Assembly: GCF_022436675.1 (NCBI RefSeq)
Contig: NZ_JAKUJZ010000003.1
Coordinates: 564,598-628,597, forward strand
DNA: 64,000 bases
Reading direction: 5' to 3'
From: Rheinheimera hassiensis
GTDB lineage: Bacteria > Pseudomonadota > Gammaproteobacteria > Enterobacterales > Alteromonadaceae
Under the pieces are notes generated by a model that was not told the DNA's origin, made no database searches, and saw only the letters and a program-made list of their open reading frames with translations. Position 1 is the first letter of the stretch, and every line of letters begins with the position of its first letter. Positions 8,436 through 17,123 of the stretch are shown in pieces. Both the position numbers and the translations under genes were made by a program.

Positions 8436-9740
8436 TTAGTTTATCCGTTGCTTATATTTGTCGTGTAACTGCTTATGGCGGTTGTTTAAGTCAACTTCGC
8501 GGCCATCAATCCACAGGTGGGTGACCTTATGGCCGAGATAGTCGAAAATATCGCCGTCAGACACTACTAGGCTGGCAGCTTTGCCCACTTCAATGCTGCC
8601 AATTTTATCGGCAACACCGGCAATTTGCGCGGCATTAATGGTAACAGAACGTAACGCCTGCTCTGGTGTTAACCCAAAGCTGATTGCCTGGCCGGCTGCA
8701 AATACCAGATTGCGGGTATCCCAGTAACCATCAAGCGACAACGCGTAGTTAACACCGGCATCCTGCAAGGTTTTCGGCACGGTAAACGCCTGGCTGTAGT
8801 TTTCATCGCCACGGCTGGGTAAACCATAAGGTGCGGTGTAAATAACAGCCACTTTGGCAGCGGCCAGTTCGTCGGCCAGGCGCCAGCTGTCGCGGCCGCC
8901 AACAATAGTCAGCTTAAGGCTGTACTCTTTAGCCAGCAACATAGCCTGGCGAATTTGCCGCTCGTCATCGGCATGCACAAACAGTGGCCGTTTGCCTTCA
9001 AACACGGTCAGCATTTCATGCCAGCGCGAGTCTACACCTCTATTTAACCCGGCTTGCTCAGCATCGTAATACGCTTTTGCTGCCTGAAAATATTGCTGCA
9101 GTTTAGCCAGTTGCTCAGCATTGGCTTTACGCACTTCGTCGGCAGGTTTTGGGTTCCAGCGCGAGCCCAGCGTACTGGCATTAGGCCAGCGCACATGCAA
9201 TCCGGTGCCGTCAGCCACTACTGCATCCTGATAATTCCACGCATCTAACTGCATCAGGCTGGACTGGCCCATCAACATACTGCCGTCCGGGTAAATCATG
9301 CTGTAGGCAAAACCGTTACTGCGAATGGTTGGGATAACTTCCGAGTCGGCGTTGTAGCCCACTTTAGCTTTAATATCCGGGTTAGTCTGGGTTACTTCAC
9401 GCGAGTCGTCGGTAGAGCGCACAGCCTCTATTTCAATTAAGCCCAGCTGGTTAGCCAGTGCTATCAGGCCCGGATACAGGTGTTTGCCATCCAGAGCCAA
9501 CACCGTTGCACCTTGCGGCGCGTTCAGATTTTGGCCAACAGCCGCAATTTTACCGTCCACAATTAATACATCACTGTCGGTTTTTACACCATCGGTTACG
9601 GTATGAATTGTCAGGCCGGTTAACAGTAACGGGCCTTCGGCAGCTTTACCCGGCACCATATCGTGCGCCAGTGCTTGTGTGCCGCTCAGGCTGCCCGCTA
9701 AGGCAGCAAACAGGCTTAAACAGGTTTTAGAAAGTTTCAT
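8436..9740 (-). CDS. Exported amidohydrolase-family protein lacking most metal ligands
   Basis: This 434-aa protein has a Sec signal peptide (cleavage after ALA near residue 25), the N-terminal small beta domain of the amidohydrolase superfamily, a barrel region and the typical C-terminal IGSIEVGKAASLVVSDGDIF segment. The metal-binding HxH normally found after PGLID is absent: the site reads YPGLIALANQLGL. A His remains in LFVHADDERQ, but the later His is replaced (VGGRDSWR), and the usual Asp region reads SLDGYWDTR. It is probably a non-catalytic or strongly altered paralogue. Start ATG 9740 has AAGGAG 7 nt upstream. It begins 11 nt after the larger amidohydrolase gene, so the two are co-transcribed. 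Confidence 0.8.
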   Translation of the reverse strand: MKLSKTCLSLFAALAGSLSGTQALAHDMVPGKAAEGPLLLTGLTIHTVTDGVKTDSDVLIVDGKIAAVGQNLNAPQGATVLALDGKHLYPGLIALANQLGLIEIEAVRSTDDSREVTQTNPDIKAKVGYNADSEVIPTIRSNGFAYSMIYPDGSMLMGQSSLMQLDAWNYQDAVVADGTGLHVRWPNASTLGSRWNPKPADEVRKANAEQLAKLQQYFQAAKAYYDAEQAGLNRGVDSRWHEMLTVFEGKRPLFVHADDERQIRQAMLLAKEYSLKLTIVGGRDSWRLADELAAAKVAVIYTAPYGLPSRGDENYSQAFTVPKTLQDAGVNYALSLDGYWDTRNLVFAAGQAISFGLTPEQALRSVTINAAQIAGVADKIGSIEVGKAASLVVSDGDIFDYLGHKVTHLWIDGREVDLNNRHKQLHDKYKQRIN

Positions 9741-9751
9741 GCTGCTGCTCC

Positions 9752-12700
9752 TTAGTGTTTGTGGCCATGGCTGTGAATATAACTGCCGATGTTCCACCAG
9801 TCGCCCTGATCTTCACAGTGCCATTCTGGTTCATCCTGCTTATAAGCATCTTTGCTGCCGGCTTTAGCGCTGTCATCTGCGCTCAGCACTTTTTGGATCA
9901 GCGCAGTTTTTTCAGCTTCCAGCTGTTGTTGCAGTTGCTTGTCAGTATTGATATCGAAGTACTTAGTACCTTCAATCCAGGTTTGTTGTGCCTGGCTGTA
10001 TACCGATAGCGGATGGGTGTTCCACAACACAAAGTCGGCCTGCTTACCGGCTTTAATTGAACCGGTAACCTTGTCTATTTTTAGCTGTATCGCCGGGTTA
10101 ATGGTGACCATTTTCAGCGCTTCGTGCTCGTCCATGCCACAGTACATTACTGATTTCGCCGCTTCCTGATTCAGGCGGCGCTGTAAACCGGCGTCGTCTG
10201 AGTTAATGCTGACATTCATCCCTTGCTCGGCCATTAAGCAGGCGTTAGTTGGAATAGCATCCTGAACTTCCATTTTATACGCCCACCAGTCGGCAAAGGT
10301 AGAAGCGCTGGCACCATGGGCCTGCATTTCTTTGGCGGTTTTATAGCCTTCCAGAATGTGGGTAAAAGTGGTGATGTTAAAGCCCATTTCATCGGCCAGC
10401 TCAATCAGCATCAGAATTTCTGACGCCACATAAGAGTGGGTATGAATAAAACGTTGCTTATCCAGAATTTCTACCAGTGCTTCTAAGCGGTAATCAATAC
10501 GTGGCGGCGCGACCTGCTCGCGCTGGCGTTTAGACAGTTTGTCATAAGCTGCCAGTTTGGCTTTGTATTCTTTGGCGGCAACAAAAGCATCACGAATGGT
10601 GGTTTCAACGCCAACACGGGTTTGCGGATAACGCTCGGTAAATGCATCGCCCCAGTTAGATTGTTTAACGTTCTCACCCAAGGCAAACTTTATGCTTGGC
10701 GGTGCGGCTTTCATTTTCAGGCCCTGAGCATTTTCGCCCCAACGGAACTGAATAACCTGAGCCTGGCCACCAATAGGATTGGCACTGCCGTGCAGCAGCT
10801 GCGCGGTAGTAGTACCACCGGCTAAACCACGGTAAAGGTTAATGTCTTCCGGGTTTATTACATCAGCAATACGCACCTCGGATGTTACTGCATCGGTACC
10901 TTCATTGACACCGGCCTCAATAGCGACGTGCGAGTGCTCGTCGATAATACCGGGCGTAAGGTGCATACCGGTGCCGTCGATAACGTCAAAACCACCTGGC
11001 GTACCCAGGTTTTTACCGATTTTATCGAACTTGCCGTTGCGCACTATCACGTCGGTATTTTCAAGGATACCGTCTTTTTCTGCTGTCCAGACTGTGACAT
11101 TTTTAATATGCACATTCTGTTGTTTAGCTAAGGCCGGTAAGCCGTAAGCACGGTTGGGGAAAGTTAATTTAGACAGCATCACAGTGTCAGGCTTGCTGGC
11201 TACGGTTTTGGCCGGGCTTTCTGTCAGCGGCTGGCGCTGTGCCGTTACCAACTCGGTGCTGCTGCCAAGCTGCCATTTACCTGTCAGGCTGTTATCCGCT
11301 AACTTGCCGCTAAACTGCGCTACCTGCTTATCGCCGGTAAGCTCAGCCAGATTCAGGTTAAACTGCAACAGTTGCTGCTGGCTGTGAATATGCTCTAACT
11401 TAACGCTTTTTGCTGCAGCGCCGCCAGCCTGTAACACGGCAGAGCCACTGAGTTTATCGGCATGGCCGGTTAAGGTAACTTTAACAGCCTTACCCGCAAC
11501 AGACAGCTGGTAATCACCGGCAAAGTCTACCGGGGTTATGGCTTTAATGCTGTGCTGCTGGCCACGCACCCAGGTGGCCACAATTTCACCATCAGCAAAT
11601 AAATCGCCGCTGGCCAGCACTAAATCGGCCTGATAACCTGGGGCAATTTTACCCAGCTTGTCGGCTACGCCGCTTAACCGCGCAGGTACTGTGGTTAATG
11701 CAGCCAAAGCGGTGTCGGCAGATAAACCATACTGCACGGCTTTGCGTAAATTAGGCCAGAAGTCCTTGGTGTCTTTTAACTTGTAGGTTGTTAGCGCAAA
11801 AGGCACGCCAGCCTGCGCCAGGGCAGCAGCGTTTGCAGGTGCGCGCTCCCAGTGGCGTAGATCGGCCAGGTTTACATCCAGCTGATCGGCAACCTGCTCT
11901 ACCGCAGGCGCCGCAGGGAAGTTAAGTGGTAAAATAAGGCTGCGCCCGGTGGCTTTAATTTCATCCAGCCGCACATATTCAAAACCAGAGCCAACCATAG
12001 CGGCGTTATTCAGCTTGAACTCGTTTAACAGCAAGTGCGCACGCAGTAACGATCTGTCGTCACCGCTTTCAAACACTGCGCCTTGCTGGTTAATATTGGC
12101 CAGGTTTTGCAGTGCCACATTAAATTCAACCGGCTGGTTAAAATAACGCACATCAGTTTTACCGTAAGCCTGGCTGTACCAGTTGGCATCACTTAATGTC
12201 TGGCGGATAAGCGCCATACTGCCCATCAACGATGACGGATAACTTTGCTTTGACGTGCCTTTGCTAAAGGCCATAAATTGCGGGCCATCAGCTTTTAGTA
12301 CCAGTTGATTTGGTAAACCTTCACCTAAGGAGCTGACAAAAGCCTGGCCGCGGAAAATACCATCAAATCGGGCTGACTGCGCGGCAGTAAAACCGAGCTT
12401 GCGTAAAGCTTCTGCCGCTTTGGCATCAGGCTTAAATTCTCTTACCCAACGCTGCTGGGCATGAATGGCGTCATTGCTGGCATTGCCACCTTTGCGCTCA
12501 TTTTTATACACCGGCGCATCACGATAGCTGCCGGGCTTGGCTGGCTTGGCTGCCTCAATACCATATTGCGTATAAGGGTCGATAAAGCCCGGATACAGCG
12601 TATAGCGGCTGGCATCAATTTGTTGATACCCCGCTGGCACCTTTACACTGGTGCCTACCGCACTGATGCGGCCATCGGCAATTAATACGGTGGCATTTTC

Positions 12701-12865
12701 CAGTTTTTTACCGGGTTCGGTATAGACCGTGGCACCGGTCAGGGCGATTAAATTGGGGGTTTTATCCTGGATACCTTGCAAGGGGCTGGTCTGGTCGGCG
12801 TGGCTACTGGCGGCAAATACCGTCAACAGCGCTGCGCTTAACAGCGACAAACGCTCTGAAGTCAT
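9752..12865 (-). CDS. Large exported protein with two amidohydrolase units, the second catalytic
   Basis: This 1037-aa protein has a signal peptide (cleavage after SHA near residue 23). Residues about 30-430 form an amidohydrolase-like unit whose HxH is missing (YPGFIDPYTQYG). Residues about 440-560 are beta-rich. Residues about 580-1000 form a second unit with the metal site intact: DEHSH (about 642-646), IHTHSY (about 808), FTHILEG (about 834) and INSDDAG (about 888). The tail ends in HSHGHKH. The closest general class is imidazolonepropionase-like amidohydrolases; the substrate is unknown. ATG 12865 follows AGGAAC. It heads the operon that continues with the smaller paralogue and the M28 peptidase. 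Confidence 0.83.
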   Translation of the reverse strand: MTSERLSLLSAALLTVFAASSHADQTSPLQGIQDKTPNLIALTGATVYTEPGKKLENATVLIADGRISAVGTSVKVPAGYQQIDASRYTLYPGFIDPYTQYGIEAAKPAKPGSYRDAPVYKNERKGGNASNDAIHAQQRWVREFKPDAKAAEALRKLGFTAAQSARFDGIFRGQAFVSSLGEGLPNQLVLKADGPQFMAFSKGTSKQSYPSSLMGSMALIRQTLSDANWYSQAYGKTDVRYFNQPVEFNVALQNLANINQQGAVFESGDDRSLLRAHLLLNEFKLNNAAMVGSGFEYVRLDEIKATGRSLILPLNFPAAPAVEQVADQLDVNLADLRHWERAPANAAALAQAGVPFALTTYKLKDTKDFWPNLRKAVQYGLSADTALAALTTVPARLSGVADKLGKIAPGYQADLVLASGDLFADGEIVATWVRGQQHSIKAITPVDFAGDYQLSVAGKAVKVTLTGHADKLSGSAVLQAGGAAAKSVKLEHIHSQQQLLQFNLNLAELTGDKQVAQFSGKLADNSLTGKWQLGSSTELVTAQRQPLTESPAKTVASKPDTVMLSKLTFPNRAYGLPALAKQQNVHIKNVTVWTAEKDGILENTDVIVRNGKFDKIGKNLGTPGGFDVIDGTGMHLTPGIIDEHSHVAIEAGVNEGTDAVTSEVRIADVINPEDINLYRGLAGGTTTAQLLHGSANPIGGQAQVIQFRWGENAQGLKMKAAPPSIKFALGENVKQSNWGDAFTERYPQTRVGVETTIRDAFVAAKEYKAKLAAYDKLSKRQREQVAPPRIDYRLEALVEILDKQRFIHTHSYVASEILMLIELADEMGFNITTFTHILEGYKTAKEMQAHGASASTFADWWAYKMEVQDAIPTNACLMAEQGMNVSINSDDAGLQRRLNQEAAKSVMYCGMDEHEALKMVTINPAIQLKIDKVTGSIKAGKQADFVLWNTHPLSVYSQAQQTWIEGTKYFDINTDKQLQQQLEAEKTALIQKVLSADDSAKAGSKDAYKQDEPEWHCEDQGDWWNIGSYIHSHGHKH

Positions 12866-12886
12866 AACATGTTCCTGAATTAAGGG

Positions 12887-15841
12887 TTAACTGTTAACAA
12901 CATAGTTCAGGCGACTAAGCTCCTGCTCAGCCAGTGGCATGCTGAAGTAGTAACCCTGAACCTGGTAGCAAGCATTTTTTCTTAGAAATTCAACTTGTTC
13001 GGCAGTTTCTACCCCTTCTGCTACTACGCGAAGATTCATCTTCTGCGCCATAGCGATAATCGCAGCAACAATATCCATATCGTTACGATCACCGGGAATA
13101 TCTTTGACGAACGAGCGATCTATTTTCAGCTCGTCTACCGGAAAACGCTTTAAATAACTAAGCGAAGAATAGCCTGTACCAAAGTCGTCGATAGATAAAG
13201 ACACCCCGAGACGCTTTAACTGATTTAATTGGTTAATAGCCGCATCGGTGTCACCCATCAACATACTTTCAGTAATTTCAAAGATTAAAAACGCCGGGTT
13301 AGCGCCGGTGCGCAGTATAATACGCTCGACAATTTCCGGCAGGTTATCATCCTTAAACTGCCGCACAGACAAGTTAATCGACAAGGTAACATTGTGGCCG
13401 CGGCTATGCTGGCGTGATAAAAACCGGCAGGCTTCCCAGATAATCCACTCGCCAATTTGCACAATCAGCCCGGTGCTTTCGGCCACGCCAATAAACCGCA
13501 GCGGCGGCACCAGAGTATTATCCGGTCGTAACCAGCGCAATAAGGTTTCATAGCCAACAATACTGTTATCGCGAATATCGATTTTTGGCTGGTAATACAG
13601 CAGAAACTGATGTTCACGGATGGCTTCACGCAATTGGTTTTCAATCAGCAATCGCTCATTGGCCGCTTCGTTTAGGTCATGGCTGAAAAAGTGGAAGGTG
13701 TTTTTACCGCGGGCTTTGGCTTCATACATGGCTAAATCAGCGTGTTTTAGCAGCAATTCTTCTTCTGAGGCATCTTCCGGCGCTACTGTAATACCAATAC
13801 TGGCACTGATAGACACTTCATGGTTACCCAGTTTTACCGGTGCAGCAAAAGCCTGCTGTAAATTAGCGGCAATGCTGGATGCCTGGCCCCGGTCGATAAT
13901 GCCGCTTAAAATCACAGCAAATTCATCACCACCCAGCCGGGCAATAGTGTCTTCTTCACGTAACCGGCTGATCAGCCGCTTGGCCACTTCTTTTAATAAT
14001 TCGTCCCCGGCATCATGGCCCAGGGTATCGTTAATGCGTTTAAATTCATCCAGGTCAAAATATAACAACGCAAAACTGTAGTAGCCGCGGTGCGACATGG
14101 CGATGGCTTTACGCAACTGGTCACGGAAATAACTGCGGTTGGCCAGCCCGGTCAGCACGTCGTAATAGGCTAGTTGCTCCATCTTTTTCTGGCTTTGCTT
14201 AATAAAAGAGATGTCCTGCATGGCACAGACATAGTTACTGATACCGCCTTTTTCATCACGGATAGGCGCTATCGCCAGAGACACCCACAACTGGCGCTCA
14301 GCATGCTGCAACAACATATCACCACGCCAGTGTTGACGCTCAGCCAGCGTTTGCTGAATTTCCTCTGCCACGTGGTGCATTTCTTCGGCAAATAAGCTGC
14401 CAAGCGGCTGTAACTGTATTTGTTCTGTTGTAGTGCCAATCATCTCGGTCAGAAACGGGTTAGCGTACTCAATACGCAGCAACTGATCGGTTAACACTAT
14501 ACCTGAGCTGGAAAAAGACACCGCTTTACTCAGTTTTCTGGCCGAGCGCTCGGCCAGTTCTTTCTCTTCAATGCGGGCATTTAAACCACTGACTAAGGTA
14601 GATATTTCATCCGACATACGGCCAAACGCCTGATTAAGCAAACCTATCTCATCGTTTTGTGTATCCAGTTGTACCTGTTCCATATCGCCGCGTGACAGGC
14701 GGCTGATAGCACCAGACAAACGGTTGATCCGCTTTAATATAAAATGATAAATAACCAGTTGTAAAAACAACGCTACCAGCAGTGCCACGGCAGTAAACAC
14801 CAGCACCAGCCGCGAACGTACTGAACTAAAAGCAGTAGAAATATCGGCTTTATCAACATAAACACTCACATACCAGTCTGCGCGCTCGACAACATTTGTC
14901 GCAATAAGCTTTTCCGGCGCCAGGGCCTGCGCCTGCATAACTTGTCGTGGGTTGGCCGCATACTGGCGCGCATACTGGCTCAGGCTGTCGGCACCGGTTT
15001 CATCTGCCAGCAAAGGGGTGTTCATTGGCGGATCGGCACGCAAAAGCTGCCAGGCAGAACTGATAATCTGGCCCTGGCTGTCAAAAATCATACTATGACG
15101 GCCTTCCTGGCGCGGCAACATAGCCAGAATATCCTGCAGAATAAAATCCGTACCTGTAACACCAACGAACTCATCATTGACATAAACCGGAATGATCAGG
15201 CTGGTCATCCATTTTTTCCAGATATTGTCGTAATATAGTGGTGTCCAGCGTGGTTGGCGTGCCGGGTTTTGCTCTGGTGTGGCAATGCTGTAAAACAGAT
15301 CCTGATTAAAATCATGCTGGCTGCTTACCTGCAGCGCCCAGTCAGCGGGTGAAATACGAATAAACTGTTCTTTGGAAATAAAATAGAAGTTAAAAAACTC
15401 CTGTAGCATCAACGGTGAAAGCTGCTGCCACAGTAAGGCCGTTTTATCAAACAAGCCGGCGACACGGGCATTGTAGTTTTGCGCGGCGACAAAAGCGCCG
15501 GAGTAATCATCCTGCACGCGAATACTGCCATCAGCAGCGGATTTTATCGTGGTCGGCCCCGACAGCTGTGCCATACCAAGGCTGCGGCTTATCACCTGGT
15601 TTGCGGCAATGGCTTTTTGCTCTTTTTGCAAAAAGTTTTTATTCAACTGCAAGGCATGGTTTGCGGCACTGTGATTAAGTGCGACTTGTTGTTGTTCGAA
15701 TTCATTGGCTTCCTGCAGCAAAATAACCGCATAGCCTATGGCAAAACCGGCAGTAACGATGGCAAGAAATACCACCAGCGCAAATTTGCGCCCCAGCGAA
15801 TCCATTCCTGTTGGTTTAATAAAGTTTACGTCCTTCACCAC
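12887..15841 (-). CDS. Membrane sensor with HAMP, PAS, GGDEF and EAL domains
   Basis: This 984-aa c-di-GMP enzyme has a first membrane helix near residues 20-42, a periplasmic Cache-like sensor to about 340, and a second helix near 345-370. HAMP, PAS (about 450-550), GGDEF (about 555-720) and EAL (about 735-980) domains follow. The cyclase motif is intact (LGGDEF near 634), with an inhibitory-site RxxD (REED) five residues before it. The phosphodiesterase part has ETLLR and the loop DDFGTGYSS, so both activities look possible. The start is uncertain: GTG 15841 follows CAGGCAG; ATG 15805 would remove 12 residues. It is divergent from the cytochrome c' gene. Confidence 0.88.
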   Translation of the reverse strand: MVKDVNFIKPTGMDSLGRKFALVVFLAIVTAGFAIGYAVILLQEANEFEQQQVALNHSAANHALQLNKNFLQKEQKAIAANQVISRSLGMAQLSGPTTIKSAADGSIRVQDDYSGAFVAAQNYNARVAGLFDKTALLWQQLSPLMLQEFFNFYFISKEQFIRISPADWALQVSSQHDFNQDLFYSIATPEQNPARQPRWTPLYYDNIWKKWMTSLIIPVYVNDEFVGVTGTDFILQDILAMLPRQEGRHSMIFDSQGQIISSAWQLLRADPPMNTPLLADETGADSLSQYARQYAANPRQVMQAQALAPEKLIATNVVERADWYVSVYVDKADISTAFSSVRSRLVLVFTAVALLVALFLQLVIYHFILKRINRLSGAISRLSRGDMEQVQLDTQNDEIGLLNQAFGRMSDEISTLVSGLNARIEEKELAERSARKLSKAVSFSSSGIVLTDQLLRIEYANPFLTEMIGTTTEQIQLQPLGSLFAEEMHHVAEEIQQTLAERQHWRGDMLLQHAERQLWVSLAIAPIRDEKGGISNYVCAMQDISFIKQSQKKMEQLAYYDVLTGLANRSYFRDQLRKAIAMSHRGYYSFALLYFDLDEFKRINDTLGHDAGDELLKEVAKRLISRLREEDTIARLGGDEFAVILSGIIDRGQASSIAANLQQAFAAPVKLGNHEVSISASIGITVAPEDASEEELLLKHADLAMYEAKARGKNTFHFFSHDLNEAANERLLIENQLREAIREHQFLLYYQPKIDIRDNSIVGYETLLRWLRPDNTLVPPLRFIGVAESTGLIVQIGEWIIWEACRFLSRQHSRGHNVTLSINLSVRQFKDDNLPEIVERIILRTGANPAFLIFEITESMLMGDTDAAINQLNQLKRLGVSLSIDDFGTGYSSLSYLKRFPVDELKIDRSFVKDIPGDRNDMDIVAAIIAMAQKMNLRVVAEGVETAEQVEFLRKNACYQVQGYYFSMPLAEQELSRLNYVVNS

Positions 15842-15902
15842 TCTGCCTGATTTTGAAAAAACTATTGATTATTGGCAAGATATCGCTTTCTATAACGATA
15901 CG

Positions 15903-15920
15903 ATGCAATCATTATTGCAT
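15903..15920. promoter_or_regulatory. 18-bp palindrome upstream of cytochrome c', candidate operator
   Basis: ATGCAAT-CATT-ATTGCAT is a perfect inverted repeat (7-bp arms, 4-nt spacer) 27 bp before the cytochrome c' start. It lies just after a possible -10 box TATAAC (15891-15896), where a repressor would block transcription. The arms resemble NsrR half-sites, but the spacing differs by one base from the usual NsrR site. A weak FNR/DNR-like TTGAT-N4-GGCAA is at 15865-15878. Confidence 0.45.
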
Positions 15921-15947
15921 GTTAATTCATCAAAAGAGAATGAAACA

Positions 15948-16400
15948 ATGAAAAAACCCCTGTTAGCTGCCGTTTTAGTATCACTACTATCTACCTCTGC
16001 TTTTGCCGGCAGCGCCTTTACTGAAGCCAAAGATAGCGTGAAATACCGTCAATCTGCATTCCAGCTGATCCGTCATAATATGGCCGACATTGCCGATATG
16101 CTAAAAGGCGACGTCAGTTACGATGCAGAGCGTGTCAACAAACGCGCTACCGCTCTGGCTACGCTAACAACCTTACCATGGGAAGCTTTTACTGTACCAG
16201 GTGCCGAACAAGGCGGTGGCGATGCCAAAGCTGATGTGTGGAAAAACCTCAGCGATTTTCAAAGCCGTGGCGAGAAGCTGGCAACGGATGCACTGGCATT
16301 AAAAACGGCGGCTGACGGCATGGATCAGGCTGAAGTACGTAAAGCCTTTGGCAGCTTTGCCCGCAACTGCAAAGCCTGCCACGACGAATACAAAAACTAA
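15948..16400 (+). CDS. Cytochrome c' (periplasmic, NO-binding type)
   Basis: This 150-aa precursor has a signal peptide ending AFA (about residue 20) and a four-helix-bundle body. The single C-terminal haem motif CKACH (about residues 141-145) is the arrangement diagnostic of class II cytochromes c'. Members bind NO and CO at a five-coordinate haem and can protect against nitrosative stress. ATG 15948 is chosen because AGAGAATG precedes it and the signal peptide starts there. It converges with a cytochrome b561 gene that may be its electron partner. Confidence 0.88.
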   Translation: MKKPLLAAVLVSLLSTSAFAGSAFTEAKDSVKYRQSAFQLIRHNMADIADMLKGDVSYDAERVNKRATALATLTTLPWEAFTVPGAEQGGGDAKADVWKNLSDFQSRGEKLATDALALKTAADGMDQAEVRKAFGSFARNCKACHDEYKN

Positions 16401-16417
16401 TAGCAATATGGCGCTGT

Positions 16418-17068
16418 TTACAGCAGCGCCAACAATTTATGCCCCTGCCAGAAATACAACGCCACTAATAACAAGCCAAACAGAACAAAATAAACGCCAC
16501 TATGTTTTACGCCGCCAGTATAGGTACTTGCTGCATTGTCTTTGCCGGTAACCATCACCCACAGCACATTGTGTACCCGCACACTGTGCCAGATTGCCGC
16601 AACAATATGCACAGCAACCGCCGCCAAAAGAATATTAATATTAATCTTATGAATATCAGAGGCAATATCTACCCAGCTTGCCGGTAACAGGCGCACCAGT
16701 GGGCCGTCACTCATATAACTATTGTCAAAGGTAGCCAGCCCGGTGAGCAGTTGCACCAGTACCAACACAATTAGCAGCACTATCATATAAAAAGACGCCG
16801 GATTATGCCCTTGCACAGCATAAGGCTTACGCAGGTAATGCACAGCCGCAGCAGGTGTGGCGGCAAACTGGCTAAAACGTGCGGTTTTACTGCCCACAAA
16901 ACCCCAAACCAGCCGTGACACCACCAACGCCAGCAGCGTATACGCCAGTAACTGATGCTGCGCTATTAAACCTTCTTCACCGGTGTACCACAACCCGGCC
17001 AGCAACAATACCTGGCTCCAGTGGAAAAACCGGACGGCAAAATCCCAGACTTTTACTTTTTGTGACAT
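16418..17068 (-). CDS. Cytochrome b561 family di-haem membrane protein
   Basis: This 216-aa integral membrane protein has four or five hydrophobic helices. It opens KVWDFAVRFFHWSQVLLL, the first haem-ligand helix of the bacterial b561/Ni-Fe-hydrogenase b-subunit family, and has later His residues in HQLLAY, DIHKININ and VAVHIVAAIWHSV. It should pass electrons from quinol to a periplasmic acceptor; adjacency to cytochrome c' makes that protein a candidate. ATG 17068 follows GGAGAC. It is divergent from the penicillin-acylase gene, and the two starts are only 55 nt apart. Confidence 0.85.
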   Translation of the reverse strand: MSQKVKVWDFAVRFFHWSQVLLLAGLWYTGEEGLIAQHQLLAYTLLALVVSRLVWGFVGSKTARFSQFAATPAAAVHYLRKPYAVQGHNPASFYMIVLLIVLVLVQLLTGLATFDNSYMSDGPLVRLLPASWVDIASDIHKININILLAAVAVHIVAAIWHSVRVHNVLWVMVTGKDNAASTYTGGVKHSGVYFVLFGLLLVALYFWQGHKLLALL

Positions 17069-17123
17069 TGTGCGTAGTCTCCGTTATGCTAAGTTTTTGA
17101 TTTTATACCAGAGACACAAAAAG

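Noticed and set aside
13620..14081. 153-codon plus-strand open frame inside the GGDEF-EAL gene
   Set aside because: Shadow frame with biased Ser/Lys/Arg composition and no motif.
15903..15920. NsrR operator upstream of cytochrome c'
   Set aside because: The half-sites are similar, but the repeat is 18 bp with even spacing, whereas the usual NsrR site is odd-centred. Kept only as an unassigned palindrome.
16410..16430. Terminator between cytochrome c' and b561
   Set aside because: GGCGCTG/CAGCGCC forms a stem, but the right part is inside the b561 coding end and neither strand has a T-run.
16983..17123. 47-residue N-terminal extension of the penicillin acylase
   Set aside because: It has no family similarity, lies across the divergent promoter and b561 start, and would hide the N-terminal membrane anchor.
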